A DNA stretch of 64,000 bases from Companilactobacillus pabuli. GTDB lineage: Bacteria; Bacillota; Bacilli; Lactobacillales; Lactobacillaceae. The stretch is from contig NZ_CP049366.1 in assembly GCF_014058425.1 (NCBI RefSeq), forward strand, positions 1,426,001 to 1,490,000, given 5' to 3'. Shown here one piece after another: positions 7,755-17,266 of this stretch (within the stretch, counting starts at the first letter, position 1; every line of letters starts with the position of its first letter). The translations under genes were made by a program, and so were the position numbers. The notes under the pieces are model-generated. The model did not search any database. It was given only the letters and a program-made list of their open reading frames with translations, and was not told where the DNA came from.

Positions 7755-10412
7755 CTATTTCGCTTCATACCAAGTTTTGCCGTGAGCAGTTTCTACTTTC
7801 AAAGGAACATCGAGTTTGACTGCTGAATCCATCACACTTGGTACTAATTTTTCAAGAGTTTCAATTTCAGCTTTTGGTGCTTCAAAAATCATTTCATCGT
7901 GTACTTGTAACAATAAGTTAGCTTGGAGATTTTCCTTCTCGAGCATCTTTTGCATATTGATCATGGCCACTTTGATAATATCTGCCGCACTACCTTGAAT
8001 TGGTGTATTCATCGCCGTTCTTTGAGCAAAGTTTCTGATATTAAAATTACGAGAATGAATATCTGGCAAATAGCGACGACGATGCATGATTGTTTCTACA
8101 TAACCATTTTCACGAGCATATTTAACGATATCATCCATATACTTTTTAACGCCAGGATATTGTTCAAAGTATGAAGCAATAAATTCAGCTGCTTTCTTAC
8201 GACTAATGCCAATATTTTGTGACAAACCATAGTCACTGATTCCGTAAACAATACCAAAATTAGTAGCCTTGGCTTGGCGACGCATATTAGGAGTTACTTC
8301 ATCAGTACTATCAAGTCCAAAGATTCTCATAGCCGTATGAGCGTGAATATCATAATCTTCATTAAAAGCTTCTTGCATGTGCTCATCACCAGAAATGTGT
8401 GCTAAAACACGTAACTCAACTTGTGAATAATCGGCTGAAAAGATTTCCCAGTCCGGATGTTGCGGTACAAAAGCTTTTCTGATTTGCTTTCCTTCATCGA
8501 TTCGAATTGGAATATTTTGCAAATTAGGCTCAATTGATGATAGACGTCCCGTTTGAGTCAAAGTCTGCAAGTAAATAGTATGAATTTTGTTATCTGGTTG
8601 AACAAATTTTTGCAAACCAACGACATATGTCGATTGGATCTTAGAAATTTGACGATAATCGAGCACTTTTTGAACTACTGGCGATTTATCTTTTAATTTC
8701 TCCAAAACATCTACTGAAGTTGAATAACCAGTCTTCGTCTTTTTAATAACTGGTAGTTTCAAATCTTCAAATAAAACGACCCCTAATTGCTTGGGAGAAT
8801 TGATGTTGAATTCCTTACCAGCTTCTTGATAAATCTCTTGTTCAATCTTAGCCAAACGTGTAGCAAAAGTATTTTCCATCTCTTTTAATTTCGAGACCTC
8901 AACCGTAATACCTTTAATTTCCATCTCCGCTAAAACAATCGATAATGGCAATTCAATTTCATCATATAGACTATCTTGATCATTATCCTTTAGTTCAGAC
9001 ATCATTTTGTCTTTTAAAGTATCAATTACTTGAGCTTTTTGAGCCAAGAAATTCAATAAGACTTTATCATCTTCTGGGACAGCTTTTTTGACACCTTTAC
9101 CATAGAATTCTTCTTCAGTAGGCAAATTAATATCGTAGTTTTTGGCAACTAGACCAATATCTTGTTTGTTGTCATTAGTATCCAGCAAATATGCCACTAG
9201 CAACATATCAAAAGTAACACCACTTAGTTTGCAGCCATAGCGGATCAATTGAGCAATCGTTGCTTTATTATCAAACAAGTATTTTTCCTTGGAACCATCA
9301 GCTAACCAATCTTTCAATTGAGAATTCTCTAAGATCGAAAAATCAGTCGTACCATAATAATTTTCGCCATCAGAAATCAATAGACCAATAATTGGTGACG
9401 TATGATAGTTTTCGCCAAAACCCTCCACGATCAAGGTATGAACTTTGTCACTATTAACGATCTTTTCAACTGCTTCATCATTTAATTCCAAAACCTTAAT
9501 ATCAGCCAATTTTTCAGCTGTATCTTCCTGAGGGATGTCCATTCTACTCAAGAAAGTCTTGAAATTCATCTTTTGATAAAATTGCATCAATTGTTCTTGA
9601 TTATCACCACGATATTCAAGATCTGCCAATTGCAACTCAACCGGTGCTTCTAAATCGATTGTAGCTAACTTCTTACTTAAGAACGCTTTATCTTTATCAT
9701 TGATCAAATGCTCTTTTAACTTACTCTTCTTCATTTCATCAACATGTTCGTAAATGCCTTCAACACTACCATATTGATTGAGCAACTTAATAGCGGTCTT
9801 CTCACCGACTTTTTCTACACCTGGATAATGGTCAGAATTATCACCCATTAAACCTTTCATATCGATAATTTGCTTAGGTGTGATACCTAATTTTTCTTGA
9901 ACGTGTTCTGGCGTATAACTTTCTGTTTCAGTTACCCCTTTGACATTGACTTTAACAGTTACTTTGTCAGTAGCCAACTGCGTCAAATCACGGTCACCAG
10001 TAATAATCGTCACGTCCATGCCGTCCAGTTCAGCTTTGTGAGACATCGTTCCGATAATATCGTCGGCTTCATAATCAGGTAATTCATAAGTCTTGATGCC
10101 ACGATAGTTCAACATCTCTTGAATCAAAGGAAGTTGTTCCATTAACTCTTGAGGAGTCTTAGCCCGAGTTCCTTTATATTCATCAAACATCTTGGTTCTA
10201 AAAGTAGTCTTACCAGCATCAAAAGCCACCAAGGCATGAGTTGGTTTTTCATCCTTTAGGATTAATTCCAACATGTTATTAAAGGCGTACAAAGCATTTG
10301 TATGGATACCCTCGCCGTTAACAAATTTATCTAAAACATTGTGCATCGCAAAGAATGCTCGAAATGAGACACTGTTTCCATCTATTAAAAGTAATTTTTT
10401 ATTTTTTGACAT
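7755..10412 (-). CDS. polA: DNA polymerase I
   Basis: An 885-aa family A polymerase for Okazaki fragment processing and repair gap filling. The 5' nuclease domain (about 1-290) has LLIDGNSVSFRAFF, GDRDLTQL and GLMGDNSDHYPG. The middle 3'-5' exonuclease-like domain lacks the DxE metal site (TLIVEGFGEN in its place), so proofreading is probably absent. The polymerase domain has DYSQVELRVLAHISGD, the O-helix RRQAKATNFGIVYG and QVHDE. The start at 10412 is preceded by GGAGAATAT; the frame extends 25 codons further without a better site. It is the first gene of the replication/repair operon. Confidence 0.96.
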   Translation of the reverse strand: MSKNKKLLLIDGNSVSFRAFFAMHNVLDKFVNGEGIHTNALYAFNNMLELILKDEKPTHALVAFDAGKTTFRTKMFDEYKGTRAKTPQELMEQLPLIQEMLNYRGIKTYELPDYEADDIIGTMSHKAELDGMDVTIITGDRDLTQLATDKVTVKVNVKGVTETESYTPEHVQEKLGITPKQIIDMKGLMGDNSDHYPGVEKVGEKTAIKLLNQYGSVEGIYEHVDEMKKSKLKEHLINDKDKAFLSKKLATIDLEAPVELQLADLEYRGDNQEQLMQFYQKMNFKTFLSRMDIPQEDTAEKLADIKVLELNDEAVEKIVNSDKVHTLIVEGFGENYHTSPIIGLLISDGENYYGTTDFSILENSQLKDWLADGSKEKYLFDNKATIAQLIRYGCKLSGVTFDMLLVAYLLDTNDNKQDIGLVAKNYDINLPTEEEFYGKGVKKAVPEDDKVLLNFLAQKAQVIDTLKDKMMSELKDNDQDSLYDEIELPLSIVLAEMEIKGITVEVSKLKEMENTFATRLAKIEQEIYQEAGKEFNINSPKQLGVVLFEDLKLPVIKKTKTGYSTSVDVLEKLKDKSPVVQKVLDYRQISKIQSTYVVGLQKFVQPDNKIHTIYLQTLTQTGRLSSIEPNLQNIPIRIDEGKQIRKAFVPQHPDWEIFSADYSQVELRVLAHISGDEHMQEAFNEDYDIHAHTAMRIFGLDSTDEVTPNMRRQAKATNFGIVYGISDYGLSQNIGISRKKAAEFIASYFEQYPGVKKYMDDIVKYARENGYVETIMHRRRYLPDIHSRNFNIRNFAQRTAMNTPIQGSAADIIKVAMINMQKMLEKENLQANLLLQVHDEMIFEAPKAEIETLEKLVPSVMDSAVKLDVPLKVETAHGKTWYEAK

Positions 10413-10446
10413 ATATTCTCCAATAAAACCGAAATTAACTACCTCT

Positions 10447-10474
10447 ATTTTAACAAATACAGAGTTGTTGTAAC
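10447..10474 (-). promoter_or_regulatory. Possible polA promoter
   Basis: On the minus strand GTTACA (10469-10474) and TAAAAT (10447-10452) lie 16 nt apart, 35 nt before the polA start. The match to consensus is modest. It lies in the only gap upstream of the operon, just after the terminator of the preceding gene. Confidence 0.4.
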
Positions 10475-10489
10475 AGTTTACGACCAACT

Positions 10490-10523
10490 AAAAAAGTCCT
10501 GATTAAATTTTACAGGACTTTGA
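10490..10523 (-). terminator. Terminator after the MFS gene
   Basis: The stem AAAGTCCTG/CAGGACTTT is followed by six T on the minus strand. It separates the MFS gene from polA. Confidence 0.8.
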
Positions 10524-10527
10524 TTAA

Positions 10528-11925
10528 TTAATTTTCTTTTTCATAACGATAATAGACGTAAATCACTGATACCAAAACACACAACGACAATACTGTTAAC
10601 AAGATAAAATCTATTTTTGTTCCTAAAACAGTATTTAGTACTTCATTTTTAGTACCACTAGTTAAAGCTACCGCCGAAATAACAACTGACAACACATTTG
10701 TCCCAAGAGAACCGGCGTATTGCTGCATCATACTAAACAAAGAATTTTGATCAGATTTTTTGCGTCCTTGAACTTGCATACTTCCATCAGACAATGATGG
10801 TCCAAAACCAAAGTTGAAGCCTAATCTAACTACAATATAAATCAAAGTTATGCTTAACAACGTGAGTTTCTCGCTCTGGAACCAAAACAATAATGAACCA
10901 CTTGTCAATAAAATTCCACTGATCATTAAAGGAAAAGTAGCACCTTTTTTATCATACAAATGACCGGCGATAGGACCTACGATTGCTCCCATGAGTGAAC
11001 CTGGTAAGAGCATCAATCCAGCTTGAGCGGAATCTAGTTTTAAAGCCGTTTGGGCAAAAATTGGCAAAACAAACGATAATCCAATATTGATAAATTGCAA
11101 ACTGAAATAACCAAACAATCTTAATCTTAAAACTGGTAATTTCAAAATTGAAAAGTCAATCAATTGTCGTTGACTTTTTTTATTATAGCGAGCAAAAATG
11201 ACGACGATAATTGCTGAAATAATTACCCATAGTAGGAATCGACTTGATAACCATCCATGACTACCAGCTTGATCAAAGGTAAATAGAATAACTGAAAAAA
11301 TAATTGCTAAACCAACAACGCTCAAGTAATCAAAGGAAATCCCTTCTGTACCATAAGCTTTGCCCCGAATCGTAAACCAACCAATAACGAATAAAATAAT
11401 AATTAATGGCAAAACTCCAACGAAAATTTCTCTCCAAGTCCACAAACGATTAATGATGCCGCCATAAGTTGGACCAAGTGCGGGAGCTAATGAAATAACG
11501 ACTCCTGCTAAGCCTGTGTAAAGGCCTAGTTTCGTAGGTGGAATTTCTTCAAAAATCAAATTAAACATTAATGGTGTCGACAATCCAGTTGCCACCGCTT
11601 GAAGCAACCTACCAGCCATCAAAACCGGAAAATTAGGTGCCATAAAGCAAATTAACGAGCCAACTAAACAAAGTGTCGCCGCAAAAATAAAAATCTTCAA
11701 AGGATTAAATTTTTTTAAAACATAAGCCGTCGTACTCATAACAATCGTTGTTAATAACAAATAACCCGTCGTTAACCATTGAACCGTTCCCAAAGAAACA
11801 TTCAATTCTTTAGTCAAAGTTGGAAAAGTAACATTCATTGACGTTTCAATTAGAATACCAGTAAATGATAGTAAACCGACTGCCAAGATGGATAGCTTCA
11901 CTCTTGTTGATACAGAATCTTTCAA
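10528..11925 (-). CDS. MFS drug exporter, DHA2 type
   Basis: A 465-aa multi-pass membrane protein of the major facilitator superfamily with about 14 hydrophobic segments, the DHA2 (14-TM proton antiporter) layout. Motif A-like stretches occur (GHLYDKKG in the second half), and motif C-like glycines near ISLAPALGPTYGGI are typical of antiporters. The substrate is not predictable. The frame is open to a TTG at 11943, but the better start is the TTG at 11925, six nt after AGAGAGG. The gene is monocistronic, with terminators on both sides. Confidence 0.85.
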   Translation of the reverse strand: MKDSVSTRVKLSILAVGLLSFTGILIETSMNVTFPTLTKELNVSLGTVQWLTTGYLLLTTIVMSTTAYVLKKFNPLKIFIFAATLCLVGSLICFMAPNFPVLMAGRLLQAVATGLSTPLMFNLIFEEIPPTKLGLYTGLAGVVISLAPALGPTYGGIINRLWTWREIFVGVLPLIIILFVIGWFTIRGKAYGTEGISFDYLSVVGLAIIFSVILFTFDQAGSHGWLSSRFLLWVIISAIIVVIFARYNKKSQRQLIDFSILKLPVLRLRLFGYFSLQFINIGLSFVLPIFAQTALKLDSAQAGLMLLPGSLMGAIVGPIAGHLYDKKGATFPLMISGILLTSGSLLFWFQSEKLTLLSITLIYIVVRLGFNFGFGPSLSDGSMQVQGRKKSDQNSLFSMMQQYAGSLGTNVLSVVISAVALTSGTKNEVLNTVLGTKIDFILLTVLSLCVLVSVIYVYYRYEKEN

Positions 11926-11948
11926 ACCAATACCTCTCTTCAAATCGT

Positions 11949-11988
11949 AAAAAAAGCCATGACAATCTGCTCTGTCATAGCTTTTTTG
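11949..11988 (-). terminator. Terminator after the amidohydrolase pair
   Basis: The inverted repeat AAAAAGCCATGACA/TGTCATAGCTTTTT ends in a T run on the minus strand, between the amidohydrolase operon and the MFS gene. Confidence 0.8.
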
Positions 11989-12045
11989 GTTTATTTATGT
12001 TGTTTATTATAAACAAACAAACTTATTATTTCTAGAGAAATAGAC

Positions 12046-13245
12046 TTATTTTACTAAAACACCTTTTTTATAAATAGCCTTATCAGGTTGGGAAACTAAT
12101 TTTATATCTTCCAACGGATTTTTATCCAAAGCCAAGAAATCAGCTACTTTACCAACGTCCAAGCTACCATAATTGTCTGTAATACCTAACAGTTCAGCAG
12201 CATACTGAGTTGTACCTAATAAAGCTTGATATGGACTAACTCCTAAGCCAACAATCAATTCCAATTCATCTGTAGTTCCTGTTTCAAAGCTATTAAATGG
12301 CGTTCCAGCATCCGTTCCAACGACTACCTTGACACCTTTCTTTAAAGCCATCCCTATATTCTGAAAGAAATCTTTCTTCACTAAATCATTCTTTTTAATC
12401 ATGTAATCTGGAATTTTACCAACGCCATATTTGTCAATACCTGCACAAGCGTTCAAGGTTGGTACTAAAAAGACATTGTGTTCTCTCATAAAATCAGCTT
12501 GCTTTTCATCAACATAAATTCCATGTTCAATCGAATCTACCCCAGCATCTAAAGAAATTTGAATGCCATTATTTCCTTGAGCATGGGAAGCAACCGTCAT
12601 GTGTTTAGTATGTGCTTCTTGTACCGCTACATGAATTTCGTTTTCAGTAAGCTCAGTGTCATCCACTTGATCAGTTGATGACATAACACCACCTGTAGCC
12701 ATAACTTTAATATTTTTAGCACCCATTTTGAATTCTTGACGAACCGCTCTTCTCATTTCATCTGGAGAATCAACTAGATGTCCCCAAGTAACATTTCCAT
12801 CTAATCCTTCTTTAAAGTCACCATGTCCGCCAGTCATTGTCATTGGACGACCAGAGGCTACAATTTCTGTTCCTCCTAATTGACCAGCTTCTTGAAGTCT
12901 TTTCAATTTGATATCAACGTCAAAAGGACAACCACAATCCCTAATATAGGTAACACCGGCATGTAACAAAGTATCTAGATTTTTCAAAGCTGTAAATGTA
13001 ACTTCGGCTTCTGATAAAAATTCAAGTTTATTTGTTTGAGGGTTCATCATGATGTGCGTATGTGCATTAATCAATCCGGGCATCACATATTTACCTTGAA
13101 GATCCACCTTTGCGGTCGAATCTTTAGGAACACCCGTACCTTTGGCAACGATTTTGCCATTATCATCAACAGTTAAATAACTATCTTCATATATTTTATT
13201 ATCAACCCCATTAAATAAATTCAAATGAATAAAAGTTTTTGTCAT
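12046..13245 (-). CDS. Metal-dependent amidohydrolase, paralogue 1
   Basis: A 399-aa member of the amidohydrolase superfamily (COG1228, imidazolonepropionase-like/Xaa-Pro dipeptidase-like branch). The binuclear site is complete by eye: HTH in NAHTHIMMNP, Lys in NIKVMATGGV (likely carboxylated), His in SHAQG, His in SIEHG and Asp in GTDAGTP. Relatives of this branch hydrolyse dipeptides or cyclic amides; the substrate here is unknown. It lies 15 nt after paralogue 2 and is the more divergent of the three copies (ACAGIDKYGVGK where the others have YTIPEYGEGK). It has no signal peptide, so it is cytoplasmic. Confidence 0.88.
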   Translation of the reverse strand: MTKTFIHLNLFNGVDNKIYEDSYLTVDDNGKIVAKGTGVPKDSTAKVDLQGKYVMPGLINAHTHIMMNPQTNKLEFLSEAEVTFTALKNLDTLLHAGVTYIRDCGCPFDVDIKLKRLQEAGQLGGTEIVASGRPMTMTGGHGDFKEGLDGNVTWGHLVDSPDEMRRAVRQEFKMGAKNIKVMATGGVMSSTDQVDDTELTENEIHVAVQEAHTKHMTVASHAQGNNGIQISLDAGVDSIEHGIYVDEKQADFMREHNVFLVPTLNACAGIDKYGVGKIPDYMIKKNDLVKKDFFQNIGMALKKGVKVVVGTDAGTPFNSFETGTTDELELIVGLGVSPYQALLGTTQYAAELLGITDNYGSLDVGKVADFLALDKNPLEDIKLVSQPDKAIYKKGVLVK

Positions 13246-13260
13246 AATTTAAAATCCCTT

Positions 13261-14460
13261 CTAAAATGCTTTGACACCTTTTTTGTAGACCATCTTATCA
13301 ACCTGTTGAACCGCCTTGACATCTTCGACAGGGTCATCATCCAAAACCAAAAAATCAGCCATTTTTCCTACTTCCAAAGTTCCATATTCATCATCAATAC
13401 CCATCAGCTTAGAACTATTGATTGAAGCTGACAAAGCCTGTTCATTCGTTGCACCAACAGTTGTTAATAACTCTAATTCCTTAGCAGTATCTTTAAAATC
13501 ATTAAATGGTGTTCCAGCATCTGTACCCAAAGTCAATTTGACACCAGCCTTCACGCAAGCTCCAATTCGCTCATAAAAGTCTTTAATAAATGCATTGGCT
13601 TTATCAAGCATATATTGTGGTAATTTTCCTTCACCATATTCTGGAATCGTATACGCAGCGATCAATGTTGGTGAGACGTAAATTCCTTTTTTCAATACTT
13701 GTTCAATATCTTCATCAGTAATATAAGATGCATGCTCAATTGAATCAACACCTGCAACAACGGCATTATGAATTCCATTAGCACCTTCAGCATGAGCCGC
13801 CACAGTCATATGTTTTGAATGTGCTTCTTCAACCGCGGTGGCAATTTCTTCTTCCGTTAATTCTGTATCATCAATTTGATCGGTTGCTGACATAACACCA
13901 CCAGTTGCCATGACCTTAATATTTTTTGCTCCTAATTTGAATTCTCTTCTAACCGCTTTTCTCATTTCATCTTGAGAATCAACCAAATTACCCCAAGTAG
14001 TTTCTCCATCTAATCCTTCAGTAAAATCACCATGTCCACCCGTCATACTCATAGGACGTCCTGAAGGCATAATCTCAGTTCCACCTAATTGCCCTTCATC
14101 TTGTAAACGGCGTAATTTAATATCCACATCAAAAGCACACCCACAATCTCTCACATATGTAACTCCAGACTTCAACAACTCCTTTAAATTTTTCAATGCA
14201 GTAAATGTTACCTCTGCTTCTGAAAGATAGTTCAACTTATTAGTCTGAGGATTCATCATAATGTGTGTATGAGCATTTACCAATCCAGGCATCACATACT
14301 TATTCTTTAAATCAACCGCATTCTCCATATCAGGTGATTCATTAAATCCTAATTTTGTGATTTTACCTGATTCATTATCAACAACGAACCAAGCATTTTC
14401 TTGAATCTTAAATTTATTTCCATCAAATAATTTAAAATTTTTATATAAAGTTTGCGTCAT
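13261..14460 (-). CDS. Metal-dependent amidohydrolase, paralogue 2
   Basis: A 399-aa amidohydrolase closely similar to paralogue 3 and less so to paralogue 1. All metal-site residues are present: HTH in NAHTHIMMNP, Lys in NIKVMATGGV, His in AHAEG, His in SIEHA and Asp in GTDAGTP. A perfect AGGAGG lies before the ATG. It is the first gene of a two-gene leftward operon and is divergent from the membrane protein gene at 14680. The two divergent genes share an identical AATCTTTAGGAGG block before their starts. Substrate unknown; a dipeptide or cyclic amide supplied by the neighbouring transporter is a reasonable inference. Confidence 0.88.
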   Translation of the reverse strand: MTQTLYKNFKLFDGNKFKIQENAWFVVDNESGKITKLGFNESPDMENAVDLKNKYVMPGLVNAHTHIMMNPQTNKLNYLSEAEVTFTALKNLKELLKSGVTYVRDCGCAFDVDIKLRRLQDEGQLGGTEIMPSGRPMSMTGGHGDFTEGLDGETTWGNLVDSQDEMRKAVRREFKLGAKNIKVMATGGVMSATDQIDDTELTEEEIATAVEEAHSKHMTVAAHAEGANGIHNAVVAGVDSIEHASYITDEDIEQVLKKGIYVSPTLIAAYTIPEYGEGKLPQYMLDKANAFIKDFYERIGACVKAGVKLTLGTDAGTPFNDFKDTAKELELLTTVGATNEQALSASINSSKLMGIDDEYGTLEVGKMADFLVLDDDPVEDVKAVQQVDKMVYKKGVKAF

Positions 14461-14489
14461 AGCAATGCCTCCTAAAGATTATTGACCAA

Positions 14490-14518
14490 ATTCAAAGATT
14501 GTTTTTAATAATTGTCAA
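14490..14518 (-). promoter_or_regulatory. Possible promoter of the amidohydrolase 2-1 operon
   Basis: A perfect TTGACA (14513-14518, minus strand) is followed after 17 nt by a poor -10 candidate TTGAAT (14490-14495). The weak -10 suggests activator dependence or a missed site. Confidence 0.45.
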
Positions 14519-14612
14519 CGTTTTAATTAAAATATATGATAATAAAATTAATTTCAAAATCCCTTATAAAATCAGTGATTGCAAGTGTTTCTCAATGACT
14601 TCAAAAATAGAT

Positions 14613-14641
14613 TTGACATATAAATGAAAAAAGATTAAATT
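14613..14641 (+). promoter_or_regulatory. Promoter of membrane protein gene 1
   Basis: TTGACA (14613-14618) and TAAATT (14636-14641) are spaced 17 nt. The inverted repeat AAAGATTAAA (14630-14639) / TTTAATCTTT (14657-14666) spans the -10 box and start site, and looks like an operator or a leader hairpin just before the ribosome binding site. Confidence 0.65.
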
Positions 14642-14679
14642 AATTTTTAATAATTCTTTAATCTTTAGGAGGATAGCTT

Positions 14680-15870
14680 ATGAATTATCTGATTGCTTTT
14701 ACAATTGTTATGGTCTTCATGTTAATCGGGGATTGGGTTTCAGCTGCTACTAAGGCCTTTATCCCATCAATTTTTATTACTGCAGTATGTTTTGCCATTG
14801 GCTTTTGGACTATTTTGCCCAAAAACATCGTTTCACAAGCATCTTTTAATACTCAATTCATAGGCATTGGTGTCTCAATGTTATTAGTCCATTTAGGAAC
14901 TTTGATGAATTTAAAAGAATTATTGGATCAATGGAAAGCCGTTTGTATCGCTTTATTAGGCGTTGCTGGAACTTTGATTTTTACATTGATAGTTGGAACT
15001 TTGATTTTTGATTGGCACACCGTTGTTGCCGCTATCCCACCGCTAACTGGTGGTCTTGTAGCCGCATTATTAATGACAGATGGATTAAAAGCGGCTGGAA
15101 TCTCTACTTTAGTTGCCCTACCAGTTTCTATGTATATTATGCATTCCATGGTCGGTTATCCTTTGACATCATTATTACTCAGAAAAGAGGGACATCGCCT
15201 CGCTGGAATTTACCAAAGCCAAAAAGACGATCCTAATTCTGACGTTTCTAAAATGATCAATCAGGAAAAAGTCGTAGAAGAAAAAAGGAAACCGGTCTTC
15301 AATCTTCCTACTCAGTATCAGACTCCTGTCTTTATTATCGTGCGCGTTGCTTTAGTAGCATTGCTTAGCAATTGGGTCGCAGGTTTAATGAATGGCGTTA
15401 TTAATGCCAATGTTATTTGTTTAATATTTGGTGTTATCGCACATCAAGTTGGCTTTTTTGAAGATAGTGCTTTGGATAAGGCAAAAGTATTTAATTGGTT
15501 AATGTATGGTCTTTTAGCATACATCTTCTCCCAATTAAGTATGACCACACCAAAAATTATTGGTGGAATCATTGTTCAAATTCTAGTTTTAATTGTTCTT
15601 GGAATTTTCGGAATGTTCCTAGCTTCATATGCACTCGCTAAGCCTTTTGGTATGAGTAAAAACATGGCTTTTGCCTGTTCATTAACCGCACTATTTGGTT
15701 TTCCAGCTGATTTTATTCTTACAACTGAAGTTTGTCATAGTGTTGCTACGGATGAGGGTGAAGAAGCTTACTTAACAGCCAATATACTTCCTAAAATGTT
15801 AGTTGGTGGATTTGCCACTGTATCAGTTGCTTCAGTTATTATTGCTTCAGTATTTTTAAAATTACTTTAA
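14680..15870 (+). CDS. Multi-pass membrane protein, probable solute transporter 1
   Basis: A 396-aa integral membrane protein with about 10-11 hydrophobic segments and a central hydrophilic loop (about 170-210, KEGHRLAGIYQSQKDDPNS). Glycine-rich intramembrane stretches, IPPLTGGLVAALLMTDG in the first half and CSLTALFGFPADFILTTE in the second, suggest two related halves, as in secondary transporters. I do not recognise the family with certainty; a GltS-like or related carrier is possible. It diverges from amidohydrolase paralogue 2 and is a close paralogue of the gene at 17340. It probably imports the amidohydrolase substrate (inference). Confidence 0.8.
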   Translation: MNYLIAFTIVMVFMLIGDWVSAATKAFIPSIFITAVCFAIGFWTILPKNIVSQASFNTQFIGIGVSMLLVHLGTLMNLKELLDQWKAVCIALLGVAGTLIFTLIVGTLIFDWHTVVAAIPPLTGGLVAALLMTDGLKAAGISTLVALPVSMYIMHSMVGYPLTSLLLRKEGHRLAGIYQSQKDDPNSDVSKMINQEKVVEEKRKPVFNLPTQYQTPVFIIVRVALVALLSNWVAGLMNGVINANVICLIFGVIAHQVGFFEDSALDKAKVFNWLMYGLLAYIFSQLSMTTPKIIGGIIVQILVLIVLGIFGMFLASYALAKPFGMSKNMAFACSLTALFGFPADFILTTEVCHSVATDEGEEAYLTANILPKMLVGGFATVSVASVIIASVFLKLL

Positions 15871-15879
15871 TATTACAAT

Positions 15880-15926
15880 TACCAAAAAAGCAGAGATATC
15901 TAATCGGATATCTCTGCTTTTTTGGT
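15880..15926. terminator. Bidirectional terminator
   Basis: The perfect inverted repeat ACCAAAAAAGCAGAGATATC/GATATCTCTGCTTTTTTGGT ends both membrane protein gene 1 and the convergent amidohydrolase 3. Confidence 0.93.
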
Positions 15927-15949
15927 AAAGTGAAATATTACTCTTAAAA

Positions 15950-17149
15950 TTAATAGACCTTAACACCTTTTTTATAAACACTCTTATCAACTTGTTGAAC
16001 AGCCTTAACGTCAGCTAGTGGATCGTGATCAAGTACTAGAAAATCAGCAATCTTACCCTCTTGAATAGAACCATACTTATCATCGATTCTCAACAAGTGA
16101 GCACTATTTTTAGTAGCGGCTAACAAGACTTCAGCATTGCTAGCTCCAACTTTAGTCAATAATTCCAATTCCTTTGGTGTATCGGCAAAACAATTAAATG
16201 GGGTTCCCGCATCGGTACCAAATGCCAATTTGACGCCAGCCTTATTGACAACTTTCATACGAGCGTAAAACTTATCCAAAAATCCTCTAGCTTTATCAAC
16301 CATGTATGATGGCAACTTACCTTCACCATAAGTTGGGATAGTGTAACTTGCTATGACGGTTGGAGTTAGATAAATACCCTTTTCTTTGATCAAGTCAATA
16401 TCATCATCAGAAATCAAACAACCGTGTTCTACTGAATCAACACCAGCAATAATAGCATTGTGAATCCCTTGTGTACCTTCAGCATGTGCAGCAACCGTCA
16501 TATGCTTTGTATGAGCTTCAGCAACGGCGGTCTTCAATTCATCAACTGAAAATTCAGTATCATCGATTTGATCAGTTGCGGACATGACACCACCAGTTGC
16601 CATAACTTTAATGTTTTTTGCTCCTAATTTAAATTGACGACGAACCGCATGGCGCATCTCATCAGATGAATCGACTAAGTGACCCCAAGTAGTTTCTCCA
16701 TCAATACCTTCGGTAAAGTCAGCGTGTCCACCAGTGATACACATTGGACGTCCTGAAGGTACGATCTCGGTTCCACCAAGTTGACCTTCTGCTTGCAAAC
16801 GACGTAATTTAATATCTACATCAAAAGTACAACCACAATCTCTAACGTAAGTCACGCCAGCTTTTAGGGCTTCTTTTAAATTATTCAAAGCAGTAAAGGT
16901 AACTTCAGCTTCAGACAAGTATTCCAATTTATTAGTAATTGGATTCATCATCAAGTGAACGTGAGAATTGATCAAACCTGGCATGACATACTTACCTTCT
17001 AAATCAACAACCTTCTCACAGTCTGGAGCATCTTTAAAACCTAATTTAACAATTTCTCCAGATTCGCTATCAACAATAAACCAAGCATCTTTTTGGATTT
17101 CTGGTTTCAAACCGTCAAATAAATCAAAATTTTTATATAAAGTTTGCAT
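15950..17149 (-). CDS. Metal-dependent amidohydrolase, paralogue 3
   Basis: A 399-aa amidohydrolase, most like paralogue 2. Metal ligands: HVH in NSHVHLMMNP, Lys in NIKVMATGGV, His in AHAEG, His in SVEHG and Asp in GTDAGTP. The start is set at 17149 (MQTLYKNF) because AGGAGG lies nine nt upstream and this gives the same 399-aa length as the other two copies. An ATG at 17155 is too close to that site, and the frame otherwise runs open to 17218. It is divergent from membrane protein gene 2, repeating the module at 13261-15870. Confidence 0.88.
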   Translation of the reverse strand: MQTLYKNFDLFDGLKPEIQKDAWFIVDSESGEIVKLGFKDAPDCEKVVDLEGKYVMPGLINSHVHLMMNPITNKLEYLSEAEVTFTALNNLKEALKAGVTYVRDCGCTFDVDIKLRRLQAEGQLGGTEIVPSGRPMCITGGHADFTEGIDGETTWGHLVDSSDEMRHAVRRQFKLGAKNIKVMATGGVMSATDQIDDTEFSVDELKTAVAEAHTKHMTVAAHAEGTQGIHNAIIAGVDSVEHGCLISDDDIDLIKEKGIYLTPTVIASYTIPTYGEGKLPSYMVDKARGFLDKFYARMKVVNKAGVKLAFGTDAGTPFNCFADTPKELELLTKVGASNAEVLLAATKNSAHLLRIDDKYGSIQEGKIADFLVLDHDPLADVKAVQQVDKSVYKKGVKVY

Positions 17150-17180
17150 AATCATATGCCTCCTGAACTTTATTGCCTTG

Positions 17181-17209
17181 AGTTTATGTTCTATGATTTT
17201 AATTGTCAA
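17181..17209 (-). promoter_or_regulatory. Promoter of amidohydrolase 3
   Basis: On the minus strand TTGACA (17204-17209) and TAAACT (17181-17186) are spaced 17 nt, 32 nt before the start codon. The motif AGAACATAAA occurs here and in the divergent promoter. Confidence 0.65.
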
Positions 17210-17266
17210 AATAATCAAATTATTTTATTCATAATTGTACTTTTTGTAACATAAGCAGTTTTTCAA

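Noticed and set aside
15880-15926. Perfect inverted repeat considered as a mobile-element end
   Set aside because: It sits between two convergent genes with A and T runs on either side, which is a bidirectional terminator.
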